Positions 1 through 12,600 of a stretch of DNA of 64,000 bases are shown here, one piece after another. Both the position numbers and the translations under genes were made by a program. The stretch comes from Apoderus coryli (lineage: Eukaryota; Arthropoda; Insecta; Coleoptera; Attelabidae): positions 6,923,135 to 6,987,134 of the forward strand of contig OU452202.1 in NCBI GenBank assembly GCA_911728435.2, read 5' to 3'. The notes below the pieces were generated by a model that ran no database searches, had not been told where the DNA came from, and saw only the letters and a program-made list of their open reading frames with translations. Position 1 is the stretch's first letter; every line of letters begins with the position of its first letter.

Positions 1-416
1 GTTTAACATAAATTTATTAAACATGGACGCAACCTAGTAATATTTATTTTCGAAAATGACGATGTCTGTACGGCTCTGACTGTTCTTATCAAAAATAAAA
101 AAAAAATCTGTTCGTGATAGCAAAGTCGGATTCATTTTGCTTTAATTAGTGTGCAATTTTTTCCACATGCTTATCTTCATTTATATTACTTAGTTTAAAT
201 ACTAGTTGATTTAGTTTTTACCTCTGAATGAACTGTTATTAACTACTTTGAATACTGTAAATTTGGTAATTAGTGTTTTTTTTTTCTAAGTGTAAAAATA
301 ACAAAAGCCTTTCATCGATTTGTTATATTTCGCAAATTTTAACCTACCACATACAATTTGTTAGGATTCATATTCATGTAATGCAATTAAATCTAATGCG
401 CTTCATTTTCTTTTAG

Positions 417-613
417 CAAAAGAAAAAACGTATTTGGTCTAAACCCTCTAGTTGTGTCGACGCTATTTATATTTGCAACGCTAATTTTAGCCAGTTTAGC
501 CAGAAGGTATATAAAAAAGTATTTCATCGATAATGAGACTATTTTAAAGCAGTTAGCTCTAGAATTCATTACTACTTTAGAGTTATGTGCTGCCTGTTTT
601 GAATTAATTATAG
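417..613 (+). CDS. Aqp12L: Aqp12L exon (first visible)
   Basis: Acceptor ttttag ends at 416; donor ATAG|GTATGT follows 613. The first base completes a codon from an unseen upstream exon and the last base begins a Val codon. It encodes a hydrophobic segment (LVVSTLFIFATLILASLARR) and then ALEFITTLELCAACFELII, the typical first membrane region of insect AQP12-like proteins. Confidence 0.85.
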
Positions 614-3600
614 GTATGTAATTATATGTGTGGCAAAAGATTTTTTTTTTGAGCATTTTCCCACTTTAATCAAGCTTAACTTTGATTTTTACCTTGTTTT
701 TGTGTTTGGATTAGATATTAGTGATCCAGAGTAACATACGAATGATTTTCATGAGTACCCTATTCTCACAGTGAAGACAATAAAATTGAAATATAAATTC
801 GAAGTTTATTTTCACCCATTATCGTCCAAAAGTGTACCTATTCAAAATTTATTTAATGAAACCAAGAACAATATAATATATGAGTTAAAACAATAGTGAT
901 AAAAATTGATTTACAGCAAAATTCTTCAGAAAAAAAACGAGTTTCATAATATTAAACTCATACACGTTAAAATTCACATCAAAAACGAATAAATTGAAAC
1001 CATTTTAAATGTTAATATTGTAAGAATACCTGTGAAAAACAGTGGCAATTCTGTTTGCAAAATGTATTTTATTATGATAAACGGAAAAAGAAGTGATAGT
1101 CAGTCAGCTTGAATAGATTTTATTTGATCATTATTAATTTCTAATATTTTAAGGCCAATGTACAAACTTTACATTTTTGTTCGGAGCATTACAGACTATA
1201 ATAAGTACCTTGGAATTCGCAACAAATTGACCTAAACTGTGTAAGGCCTTCAAACAGACGGAAGTCTTAATCACTGTACTTAAAAAGTCTGTTAAACATT
1301 AAAGAAATTTTTGGACGATAATTGGTGAACAGACTCCGAGTTTTTATTTCAAAATACAAAATATGAATGAGGCTTCAATATATGTTGCATAAAAATTTAC
1401 GTCAAATGCAGGTCATTCAATAATTCCGTAGGACATATCGATGATATAATTCCAGTTTATTGCGGTTTAACAGCTCTCCTTTGAAGCATGAATTTGTTGT
1501 TGGTTTTTGCGACTGCGAGCTCACGCGGCACCCACTTTACACAGAGCTTTCGCATACCCAAATGTTCGTGTAATAAATACCTCTCGATGGAGCAGAGTTC
1601 GAATAATGTTTACCAAGCCATTGTGTGGTTTCCACTGCATCTTTTTCATCAAAATCGAGTTTTATATCAAAATAAGCGGAATTTTTTCGGTTGCTCGCTG
1701 CTTAATGATTTTTGTAACTATTTCTAAAGCTGAAGTCATTTTTTGCTGTTTGTTTCATAAACTCTGCGGTTAAAGTGTTTATCTAGTGTGATTTTTTTTT
1801 ATCCTATGTGGATTCTCGGTTTATCTATTTCAATAGAACTACACTAATTGGGTGTATGCTGTTTGCACCAGAATTAATATTGCGGTGATTTTACTGTAAT
1901 AATTAAAATGGATGCTGGTATTGTGATATGTCCCATTTGTGAGAGAACCGTCGCAAAGAGTCAGCGGGCGATAGAGTGTGCAGCATGCTGTTCGTGGGTG
2001 CACAAGGGTTGCTCTGATCTTCAGACTGCAGAGTTTAACAAAATACACAGTACTTTTGTGAAGAATGGAAGTCATAGTTGGGAGTGCAGAATGTGTAGCA
2101 ATATTGTTAGAAGAATATCGATGGGTAACAGTGTAACATGTAAGGCAAATACCACAAATACCTCCGAGGTTCCCGATGTATCCTCTAATGGAGGAGCTGC
2201 ATATCCGCCGATAACACCGAATACTGCCGGAGGTGTTTCTTTCAATGAGGTAAAGAAATTAGTTTCACAGATGCAGTCTAAAAAGAATGTTGGTATTGGT
2301 GATGCCATAGCGGTCATGTCTAAGATGCTCGGTGTGATAATGGACCAGTCTCGTGTTTTGGCTGAGGTGCTGTCTGAAGTCAGGACAATAAAAGAAGAAA
2401 AGAATAACAAGATCGCCGAGCTTGAATCTAGAGTTGCAGAAATCACCGTTGAACTGGCCAGTATACGCGAGACCAGTCGTAGGGATATTTCAACGGATGG
2501 TAATCCGGAGAGTTGGTATGAAGAAATGCAGGATAGGCAAGAAAGATCAAAGAATATCATTATCTACAATTTGAATGAGAGCTCTGATTCGAGTGTTGAG
2601 AGTAGGGTAAACCATGATAAGTCACGACTGAAGGAAGTATTGACCTCCATTAACGTTGACCTGAACGTTGATCCGATAAAGTTATTTCGACTCGGTAAGC
2701 GTGCTAATGGCGTACGACAGCGTCCTCTGAAGGTTGTTCTGGGAGATGAGCACTTGGTGATGGAATGTTTAAAAAAAAGAAGATTGCTTAAGGGTATGGC
2801 AGACGACGTCCGTATAGGCGCCGACCAAACAGTACAGCAGAGACAATATTTTAAAAGTCTGCTTGAAGAACAGCAACGTGGAAGAGCAAACGGTGAAGAT
2901 CTCGTGATAAAGTATTTTCAGGGTGTGCCCAAGTTAATTAAGTCAAAAAACTAATGCCTCCGAACCGGATTCAGCCTAGTCTGACATGTTATTATCAGAA
3001 TGTCAGAGGCCTTCGATCGAAGACGCATGATCTTTATGTTTCCAGTGATGTTGGTGGTTTTGATGTGGTTGCTTTAACAGAAACGTTTTTGAATGACGGG
3101 ATTGACAGTGCGGAGTTATTCTCAAGCAAGTATACTGTGTTCAGAAAAGACAGAAATTGCATTTTGTCGGGAAAACAAGATGGCGGAGGTGTAGTTTTAG
3201 CAATAAAAAGTTATATAAGATCTCAAATTTTGGATATTACTGAATTAAATACGGCTTTTCCAATGATTGATGTTTTAGGTTGTAAATGTAAGTTTGATTG
3301 TTATTGTATGTCGATATTTGTTGTTTATGGGCCGCCATATATAGAAGCAAGTGTGTTTGAATTGTTTTTGGAATGTTTTGAGCAAATTTGTCATGAAGGT
3401 AAAATACTGATTATGGGAGATTTTAATGTTAGTGGATTTGCAGATAAGAACTCCATTGATAATAAAAGTGCGAGTATGCACAATTATTTGAACTTCCTGG
3501 GTATGAATCAATATAATAATGTCGCAAACAGTCATGGCAGGTTGTTCGATCTCATAATCTCATCGGTACCCTGTATAGTTACCAAAGAAGATGTACCATT

Positions 3601-6600
3601 CTTATCGGAAGATGCGCAACACCATCCGGCGCTAAATGTGGAAATTATTTCAGTTTGCTATAAAGAGTCAATGTTTAAGGCAAATGATAGGAAAGCAAAT
3701 TATAATTTTAAAAAGGCGAACTATGAAATTCTTTATGAAATATTATTCCAGCGTGATTGGTCATATCTGTACAACTGTAATGATGTTGATGACGCTTTAA
3801 ATTTGTTTTATGCTGACCTTTACTCTGTTTTTGACTCCTGTGTTCCCCTTTACAGGACTTTCAGCCATCAATATCCTCCCTGGTTTAACTCTGAGATTAT
3901 CAGAAATATTAAGTGTAAAGCCGTTTTACATAAGAAATATAAGAATACAAAATCTCGCTATTACTATGACAAATTCAGTGACATTAGAAGGCTGTTGAAG
4001 CAACAAATTACTACCTCGTATAAAAATTACGCGCGTTTTGCTGAGGATCATATTGTCACTGATCCCAGATCTTTCTGGTCATTTGTTAACAGGTCGCGCC
4101 AGCAGTCACGCATTCCCGGTTCTATGCAATACAACAACAATGTTATTGAGGATCCGCAAAGTATTATTGAAACGTTTGCTAAATACTTTGAAAGTGTCTT
4201 TGTGGGACCTGTGGGTTGTGGTAATGTTGATGCATTATCGCTACTGTGTGGAAATGATATCACATTTGGAAATATAACTGAGGGAGAGATAGTTATGGCT
4301 GCTCGCAAATTAAAGAACAGGTTTACTTCCGGACCTGACGGGATTCCCTCATTCTTGGTCAAAGATACAATTTCAGTAATGTGCGTTCCACTGTGTATAA
4401 TTTATAACTTGATATCAAGACGTAATACTTTTCCTATGGTCTGGAAGAATGCTAAGGTGTGTCCTGTTTTCAAGAGCGGAGATCGTGCGGATATAACCAA
4501 TTATAGGCCTATATCAATTCTGTCTAATTTTTCTAAATTACTTGAAATAGTTCTTTACAATCGTATTTATCCAATTGTTCAACATGGGCTGGTCCAGTAT
4601 CAGCATGGTTTCATTGCACACAGGTCCACACTTACAAATTTGTCAATTTTTTCACAATACGTGTCTGGGACGTTGGATAACCGCGGTCAGGTTGACGTTG
4701 TATACACCGATTTTTGCAAGGCGTTTGATAGAATTGATCATACAATCCTTATACAAAAGCTTCCGCATTTTGGCTTTAGCGCTGATGCCGTCTGTCTTCT
4801 GCAATCTTATATTACTGATAGAGTTCAGTTTGTGTCATACAATGGATATACAGCTCTGTCTGGAGTACCTCAGGGTTCAAATCTGGGACCTCTATTATTT
4901 TTATTATTTATTAATGATTTGGGAGAATTATTGAATTGTAGTAAACTGATTTATGCAGATGACTTAAAGATTTTTACAACGATAAGTACGCCGCAGGATT
5001 GTGTTTCGCTACAGGACAGTCTTCAATTGGTGAATGCTTGGTGTGAACAAAACAGACTTACCCTCAATCCTAAGAAATGTAATGTTGTTTCTTATACCCG
5101 CAAAACGTCCCCGACCATCTTTTATTATAATGTAAATGGAGTAATTCTTAATCGAAAGGAGTCTATTAAAGATCTTGGAGTTATTTTTGACATGCATTTC
5201 ACTTTCAAGGAACATATTACAGGTGTGGTGGCTGGTGCGACCAAAGCTTATGGCTTTATTGTTAGAAACAGCAAATATTTCGAGAGTGTCGTTACTTTGA
5301 ATACTCTATATTTTGCATATGTAAGATCCAAGCTTGAGTATTGCTCTTTGGTCTGGTACCCCTGCTATGACTGTGATATTCAAATGATTGAGAAAGTTCA
5401 GCGTAAATTTTTAAAATGTTTGTGCTTTAAGATTGATGGAACTTACCCGGATCGCGGAATACCTTACAAATATCTTATTGACCGATTTCAATTTCAAAGT
5501 TTAAGGAGAAATTTGTTTAGTATAAGCTTCCTATATAAGATATTCAATGGTGATGTAGTGTGCCCTGAGCTACTGGAAAAGGTATCTCTGTTGGTTCCGC
5601 GTATCAATGCTAGAAGTTCTATTGCATTTTATAATGAGCGAGCCAGAACAAATGTTATATTAAAATCTCCCATTTATACTATGTGCAGGCAATTTAATTT
5701 GGTTAATGATCAGTGTGATATATTTTTTGATTCTCTGAATGAAATATTGTCTTCTGCGGAATCAATAATAAAGGACCTTGATATTCATTAATACTTGTGT
5801 ACTTTGGTTGATTTTCGTTGTTTGTTGATGTACCTACTGTTATTTAATATAGTTAAGCTTTAGTTATAGTTGGTTTTTGTATGTATTGCTCTGTAAATGG
5901 AACTTGTTCTGTTGAGTAATAAAGCTATTAATATTATAATGTACAAACTTTACATTTTTGTTCGGAGCATTACAGACTATAATAGGTACCTTGGAATTCG
6001 CAACAAATTGACCTGAACTGTGTAAGGCCTTGAAACAGACGGAAGTCTTAATCAGAGTACTTAAAAAGTCTGTTAAACATTACAGAAATTTTTGGACGAT
6101 CATTGGTGAACAGACTCCGAGTTTTTATTTCAAGATACAAAAATACGAATGAGGCTTCAATATATTTTGCATAAAAATTTACTTCAAATGCAGGTCATTC
6201 AATAAGTCCGTAGGATAAGTAAGAAAAAAACAAAATTTTGACAAAACTCGATTTTATTATTTAATTGCATTCAAGGGCAATACAACGAGTATAGCGATTT
6301 TCCAACTTTTCCATACCACTTTTATAGTACGATTTCTCTTTCTCGTCAAAATATGCCTTAGTTTCAGAGATTACTTCATCAATGGACTTAAATTTCATTC
6401 CAGCGAGAATTCTCTTGAGATCTGACAACAGGAAAAAGTCGCTGCGGGCTAAATCTGGAGAATACGGTGGGTGGGTAAGCAATTCGAAGCCCAATTCATT
6501 CAATTTTGCCATAGTTTTCATCGATTTGTGACACGCTGCATTGTCTGGTGAAACAAGACTTTTTTATTTACAAATGTGGCCGTGTCTTTGCGAATTCAGC

Positions 6601-9600
6601 CTTCAAGCGATCCAAAAGTGCACAGTAATAGTCGCTGTTGATGGTGGTTCCTTTTTTTGGAGGTAGTCGAGGAATATTCCGTTCGCATCCGAAAATACAG
6701 CCGCCATCACCTTGGCCGACTGTTGCGTCTTTGCTCGCTTTGGATTCGGTTCGTTGATTGCTGTCCATTCAGCTGACTGTCTTTTGGATTCTGGTGTGTC
6801 ATAGTGAAGCCATGTTTCATCCATTGTCCCATATCAACGACAGAATTCCAGTTTATTGCGGTTTAAGCATGAATTCGTTGTTTTTGGTCGACTGCGAGCT
6901 CACGCGGCACCCATTTTTCACAGAGCTTTCGCATACCCAAATGTTCGTGTAATAAATAATAACAGCCTGATTTGGTATGACCACGTTTAAATTCAACAAT
7001 CCACTTCTCTACCATACCTCTCGATGGAGCAGAGTTCGAATAATGTTTATCAAGCCATTGTTTGGTTTACACTGCATTTTTTTCATCAAAACTCAAAATT
7101 CACTTTTTTCCATTTTTTCGCTCGTGCACCTTCAATTTGCGATCGTTCATAACCAATTTGTGATTTTTTTTAACGTTTTCTGGAATAACACCTACATTTG
7201 GGCGTCCACTGCGCTCTGCATCATTTGTGCGGGTACGACCACGTTTAAATTCAGCAATCCACTTCTCTACCATTTGTCTCAGAGTTCAGATAATGTTTAT
7301 CAATGCATTGTTTGATTTCCACTGTATTTTTTTCATCAAAAAGCAATGATTTATGAAAACTCGAAATGCACCTTTTTCCATTTTTTTTAAGTAGTCCATA
7401 ATATCGAGGAGCAAATCAGATGATTCAAATAAAACTCGTCAACTCCACAAACAAATCAGGTTAATATGCTTCAGAGCACACACATCAAACCATACATGTT
7501 TCGGGACACGTTGTTCCCATCCCATTTTTAATGTACCACTGATGATGGGAACAAAGTGTCCCGAAACATGTATGGTTTGATGTGTGTGCTCTGAAGCATA
7601 TTAAACTGATTTGTTTGTGGAGTTGACGAGTTTTATTTGAATCATTTTTCCATTTTTTTTTGTATTATTGAACAATCGTTGCTTCACACAAAATGCTATA
7701 ACTCACCAATCAATAGTCAGATTGCGGTCAAATTTATACACGTATCGTTTGAAGGTTAGTACTAAATAAAAATCATATGGAAAAAATTCTAGTAACGCCA
7801 TCTATGTGTCATACTACGGACTTATTGAATGACCTAATATCAGTATTTAACACACTTTTAAAGCGTCGGACATTTGTGGCTATGTTTGAGACTGAGTTAA
7901 AACTATGTTATTTGTTTAATTCAGAGCACTTTTATAGCCAAAAATATAGTTACGTTTTGCAGATCTATTTTTCAAATTGTTTGTTCAATAGATTTGGAAC
8001 ATAACGACAACTTATAAATTGCGTATATTATATTATTATGATACACATTTTTAATATTACAATATTAGTACTGCAATTTGACTGTACTTCCGAAATCTCG
8101 TCGGTAATATGTTGATATAATTTTTTTAATTAAGAGGATCAGAGTTATTATATTTAATGCAAAACCTAGTTTCAAACGTATTAAACACTTAGGGATGTTT
8201 TGTATGTAAATATCTGGCCCTTCGTACAGTCCCAACATCTCTCACCGTATTACGTCACCAAGATGACACCACAAAACTATTAATTTTGTTGACTGAAAAT
8301 AACTAACGTATTTTTCAACCAAACCTTTAGTAGGTAATTGTAAAAAAAAACGCAGATGAAACCCTAACAAATACCTATCACGATATGGTTTCCGATAATT
8401 TAACCGTTATCAGTATTGCTCAGTGCACATTCAATTCGTACTTGAGAAAGTTTTTAAATCAGCAGACTGTTATATTCTTTGAATATTACAGTACTGAAAC
8501 TCGCCCATGAATAAAGACATTTATTATTATTATTATCATGTGATTTGAAGCTTCCATCTTATTCATCTCTAGGTCATATGATCGAGAAACTATTTTTTTA
8601 AAATGTACTGAAAACACATCTGTGTATCTAACGCAAATTACATATTGTCGCCCTATTTGTTTTAAGAAAATTTTAATTTTAGTTGCGGATAATTGGGGTG
8701 TTTCTGCATACGCAATATATTTGTTCTTGTTGACAATATGGTGGTCAAAGCATTGGGAAGAATCCACGGCATGTCCATACAATCCTATGGAAGATGTAAT
8801 AGAAGGACTGAAAGATATAAAAACTGCCTGTTTAATTGTTTTATCCCAGGTTAGCGCTGCTTTAGTGACATTTAGGTAAGAATATAGTACAACTAAATAA
8901 GAATTAATATACCATTAGAGATGCACTCCTGGACAAAAAATGATGGATATATACAGTGAATTTCATTTATCACGCAACACAGGGATTTTAGTATAAAAGT
9001 AATGTTAATGTTTTTGTTTGGAAGATAGATTACACAATAAAAAAAAAGTTTTAAATATTTATTATTGTGAAATATTTTTGCCTTAACCACTATCGTCGAA
9101 AAGTAAAATTAAAACATAGAAATGAAATATTTAAATTTGTGTCTATAAAAAAATTTCTTCGTTTCTTCTCCCAATTCACGGCGATCGTTACATTTTACTC
9201 CAATAAAAAAAATCACTGAGTGAAAAGTCTGGGAAATAGCAGGCCATTAGGTCGTTGCATCTTATGCTTCTATTGGACAAGTATTAACGCAGTATGTTGT
9301 CCTCAATATTCAATTAACGTGTGTATTACATTCATCCCTCTAATAGCTTTGTATCCAGACTAACTTTACTCAACAAAAAATGGCCCTAGAATTTTGTCGA
9401 ACTCGACCAATCACTTTATTTTCTTTGTGTTCTACTGAAATTAAACAAATGTATTTTGTGAACTCCAATTTTCTGGCTGTCCGTTAATTTTATCAAACAT
9501 CAAACACTCTTTATCTGTGTACATTTCGCGACAAAAATATTAGTAAACAAACCTGTTACAAAATTGCCTATGTTGCATTTAATATGGAATACGATTTTGT

Positions 9601-12600
9601 ATTGCTGTCAAACTGACAATTATATGCATAGAAATAGTTATTGTTAACAAATGTCCTATGGTCTGCGATAAATGAATTCACCGTATAATTTAGAATAACT
9701 AGACCTCACAGAGAGATATCACAACCATTTTCATTCTCTCAATATAACTATAGTTCCTATATTTTAATTTGACCAGATCGGCTATAAAACTTACAACAGA
9801 AAAACTGATTTTTATGGTTGATCCCACCCATTTCGTAACAAAAGAATCAGCAATAAACTGTCCCTTTTTGTTTAATTTGTTAGACAGGTGTATTTGAAGA
9901 GAGAAAACTTTTTTTCTAAATAATAATTACCTATAATCATAAATATTAATATCAGGTAAGTACGTATTGCGAATTGCAAACCGCCCTATTTAGGTCTTCT
10001 ACGAGAGTTGTTTACACGAAAATAATTCGAATCAAATTTGTCTAAATATTAAAACCACAGTTTATGGTCGATCCTGGTCAAATTAAAATATACGGACTAT
10101 AGTAGCAAAATGTTGGGTCAATTAACCAAAATGATATATGTACCTACATTCTCTTCATTATAAAAAATTATATTTTTCAATACTTACTGTGAAATATAAT
10201 TTAGAATGAAAAAAATATAACATACATTGAATTAGAAAAACATTGACATTCTATCGTTATTTCAAATAATAAAATTATCAATTTGTGAAAATTAAAATTT
10301 CTGTTGTAGCTTTATTTCATGTTAAGGATGAAAACCTGGCCTCTCCAGGCTGAACTAATGTTTTTAAATACATTAGTTTAGAGTAAATAAGTCCTAAATA
10401 AGTTGTTTGTGAGTAAGAATTGTTTAACACTCCCTATTGTTAAATGATTAAGAAACACACCAACAATTCAACAATGTAATATCATATTGTGTAATAAAGT
10501 AGTCAATTATGTCCGAGGTGTATTTTTTTCTTATTGTAAACGCTCTGCTGATTTAAATAAAATTCTCGGTTAAGGTAATTTTGTCAGTTATGCCACGAAA
10601 TTATTTCCAGATTAATAATTTGGTTTGTTCCTCAAACAACATAACCTCAAATAAATACCTATTCTCCAATTTATCAATAATGCAGCTTTATTTTGTTACA
10701 ATCATGATATTTATATACATTATCAACAATCATGATTCAGTCTAAGTTATATTATTATTATACTTCTAAAAATGTTGGTGTGATGGTATTTAGAAAAATA
10801 ATATACCTATGCCAAACCAATTGTTACTGAAAAAGCATTAATAAACCTGCGAAACGTCACATTGTTGTTGGTGTAGGGTTTGCCTTATTTGACATCCTTA
10901 CCTACCTACGTTTAATCTAAATTAATATGTAACAAATTTCTTTATGTAATACAGATATGTTCAAACCATATGGGCATTAGAGCTAACCGAAACACATAAA
11001 GGAAAGGCATTTGAAGATTGCACTGCAGATCTGCAAGTTGATATGATTTCGGGTGCAATAATTGAAGGAACTGCCACTTGTGTATGCAGACTGTTATCAC
11101 GACTGTTAAGTGAAACGGATGCGAAATTTACTAGTGTCCTAGATGCATTTTTCGGTACTATGATGGTGGTGTTAGGTAATATATTATGATTAAGTTACAA
11201 CGAAACCCTAAAATTTAAAAATGCAAATTCGCACAAAAAATATTTCACTCTACGCCATAAAATCACGTATAATATGATATAAATCAATATGTGCACTATA
11301 TTATACTCGTGATTTGATAATTAATCTTCAAGAAACGAATCAAATACCTGTAATTCCAAATAAAGATTAAAATACTGTAATGTAAAACAACGTAAAATCA
11401 ACTAACATCAATAAATGATTGATTATTAATAAATTCACTTGTTGCACTGTACAGAAAAAATGTGATATCGTCATTTGTTAAAAAATTATAAGCAAATTTG
11501 TAGAAAAAACTAATATCAAAAATTCGCAACCGTCACAACCTTTAAACAAGTAGGCTTTGGAAACAAACTGTAATTATATGTCAATACTTTTTTTTTCAAT
11601 GTGACCACCTCCTAGTTGTAAACACTCATCTAATCTCCGCCTTACGTCGTGTTATTTTGTACCAAAATAAAACGGTTATTTTTTAAACGTACACGTTTTA
11701 TCAACCAATGACACGTTGATTTTACGTTTAAAAAACGTATGTCTCTTTACTGGGTCTCTTCCTGAGGCCTTACATAACATGTCTCTTGAGAGTTAATTGC
11801 ATGCATTTCTAATTTTTTCCTTTAAATGTTCTAAGTTGTGGGTTGGCGTGTTATACACTTTATTTTTCAGTGTTCCCCCACAGGAAGAGGTCAAGTCAGG
11901 CTGTCACTTTATTTGTCCATTTATGTATCCCGAAAATATGAAAAAATTCTTAGGCAATTCTTGCTTGGAGCGCCGCCCCCTTCTTACTGGAAAAACATAT
12001 TTGCTCGTAAATGGCACATCGAGAAACACAGAAAGTTGCTCTTGAAGAAATTGCAAATATGCTTTACTGCATAAAACACCTTTGTAAAAGTATGGACTAC
12101 TTAAATGCCCGTTAATAATACCACACCAAACTGTAATGCCAAAATGTCCTTCGTTTTCAATCGGATTGACAAATAACAAAAATGTACACATCAAATGACG
12201 ATAAAACTATTTGTCAACCATTAGTTTAATTATTGACAGATATAATTGCAGTTTGTTTCCAAAGCCTACTTGTTTAAAAGTTCTGACGGTTGCGGATTTT
12301 TGATACTATTTTTATTTTCCAAATTTGCTTGTAATTTTTTAACGAATGAAGATAGCACATTTTTTTCTTTACAAAAGGTGCTGAGAAAAATTAGCCCTTT
12401 TGAACTATGTAAAAATATAGGTATGTTTCTGGAAAAAATGAGTTGATGACGTCATTTTCTTCAGTTTCCAAGTTTGTAAACAAAACCAAATGTGGGTTAA
12501 AATGGAGCTTACTTAATCCCATTTAAGAATCTCTTTTCAGATTTTTTCATTCGTTTTTCATTTTCTCATAACAGAGCTGGGACATCGAGTTTTGCTCACC

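Larger units (their letters stand above)
1663..5937 (+). mobile_element. CR1-clade LINE, full length with two intact ORFs
   Basis: A non-LTR retrotransposon with a short 5' UTR, ORF1 (1908-2954) and ORF2 (2954-5791), and a 3' UTR ending in a short AT-rich tail with AATAAA-like sequence near 5919. The 5' limit is inferred from where similarity to mariner relic A stops. The 3' limit is where repeat X resumes. It lies in intron 1 of Aqp12L in the same orientation. Both ORFs lack stops, suggesting recent activity. Confidence 0.85.
6193..7834 (-). mobile_element. Mariner B, irritans-type, degraded
   Basis: Terminal inverted repeats ggtcattcaataagtccgta (6193-6212) and its complement (ending 7834), with TA on the right and CA on the left. 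The transposase is antisense and broken. The N-terminus starts near 7383 (MEKGAFRVFINHCF, GRTRTNDAERSGRPN). The middle is near 6824-6568 (MDETWLHYDTPES, AEWTA, NSDYYCALLDRLK) and the C-terminus at 6521-6261 (FELLTHPPYSPDLA, then LENRYTRCIALE). Frameshifts separate the parts. About 120 bp near 6975-7090 is repeated near 7234-7340, and a palindromic MITE is inserted at 7420-7645. Confidence 0.85.

Noticed and set aside
4048..4362. 104-codon open frame on - strand
   Set aside because: Antisense shadow of the CR1 LINE ORF2.
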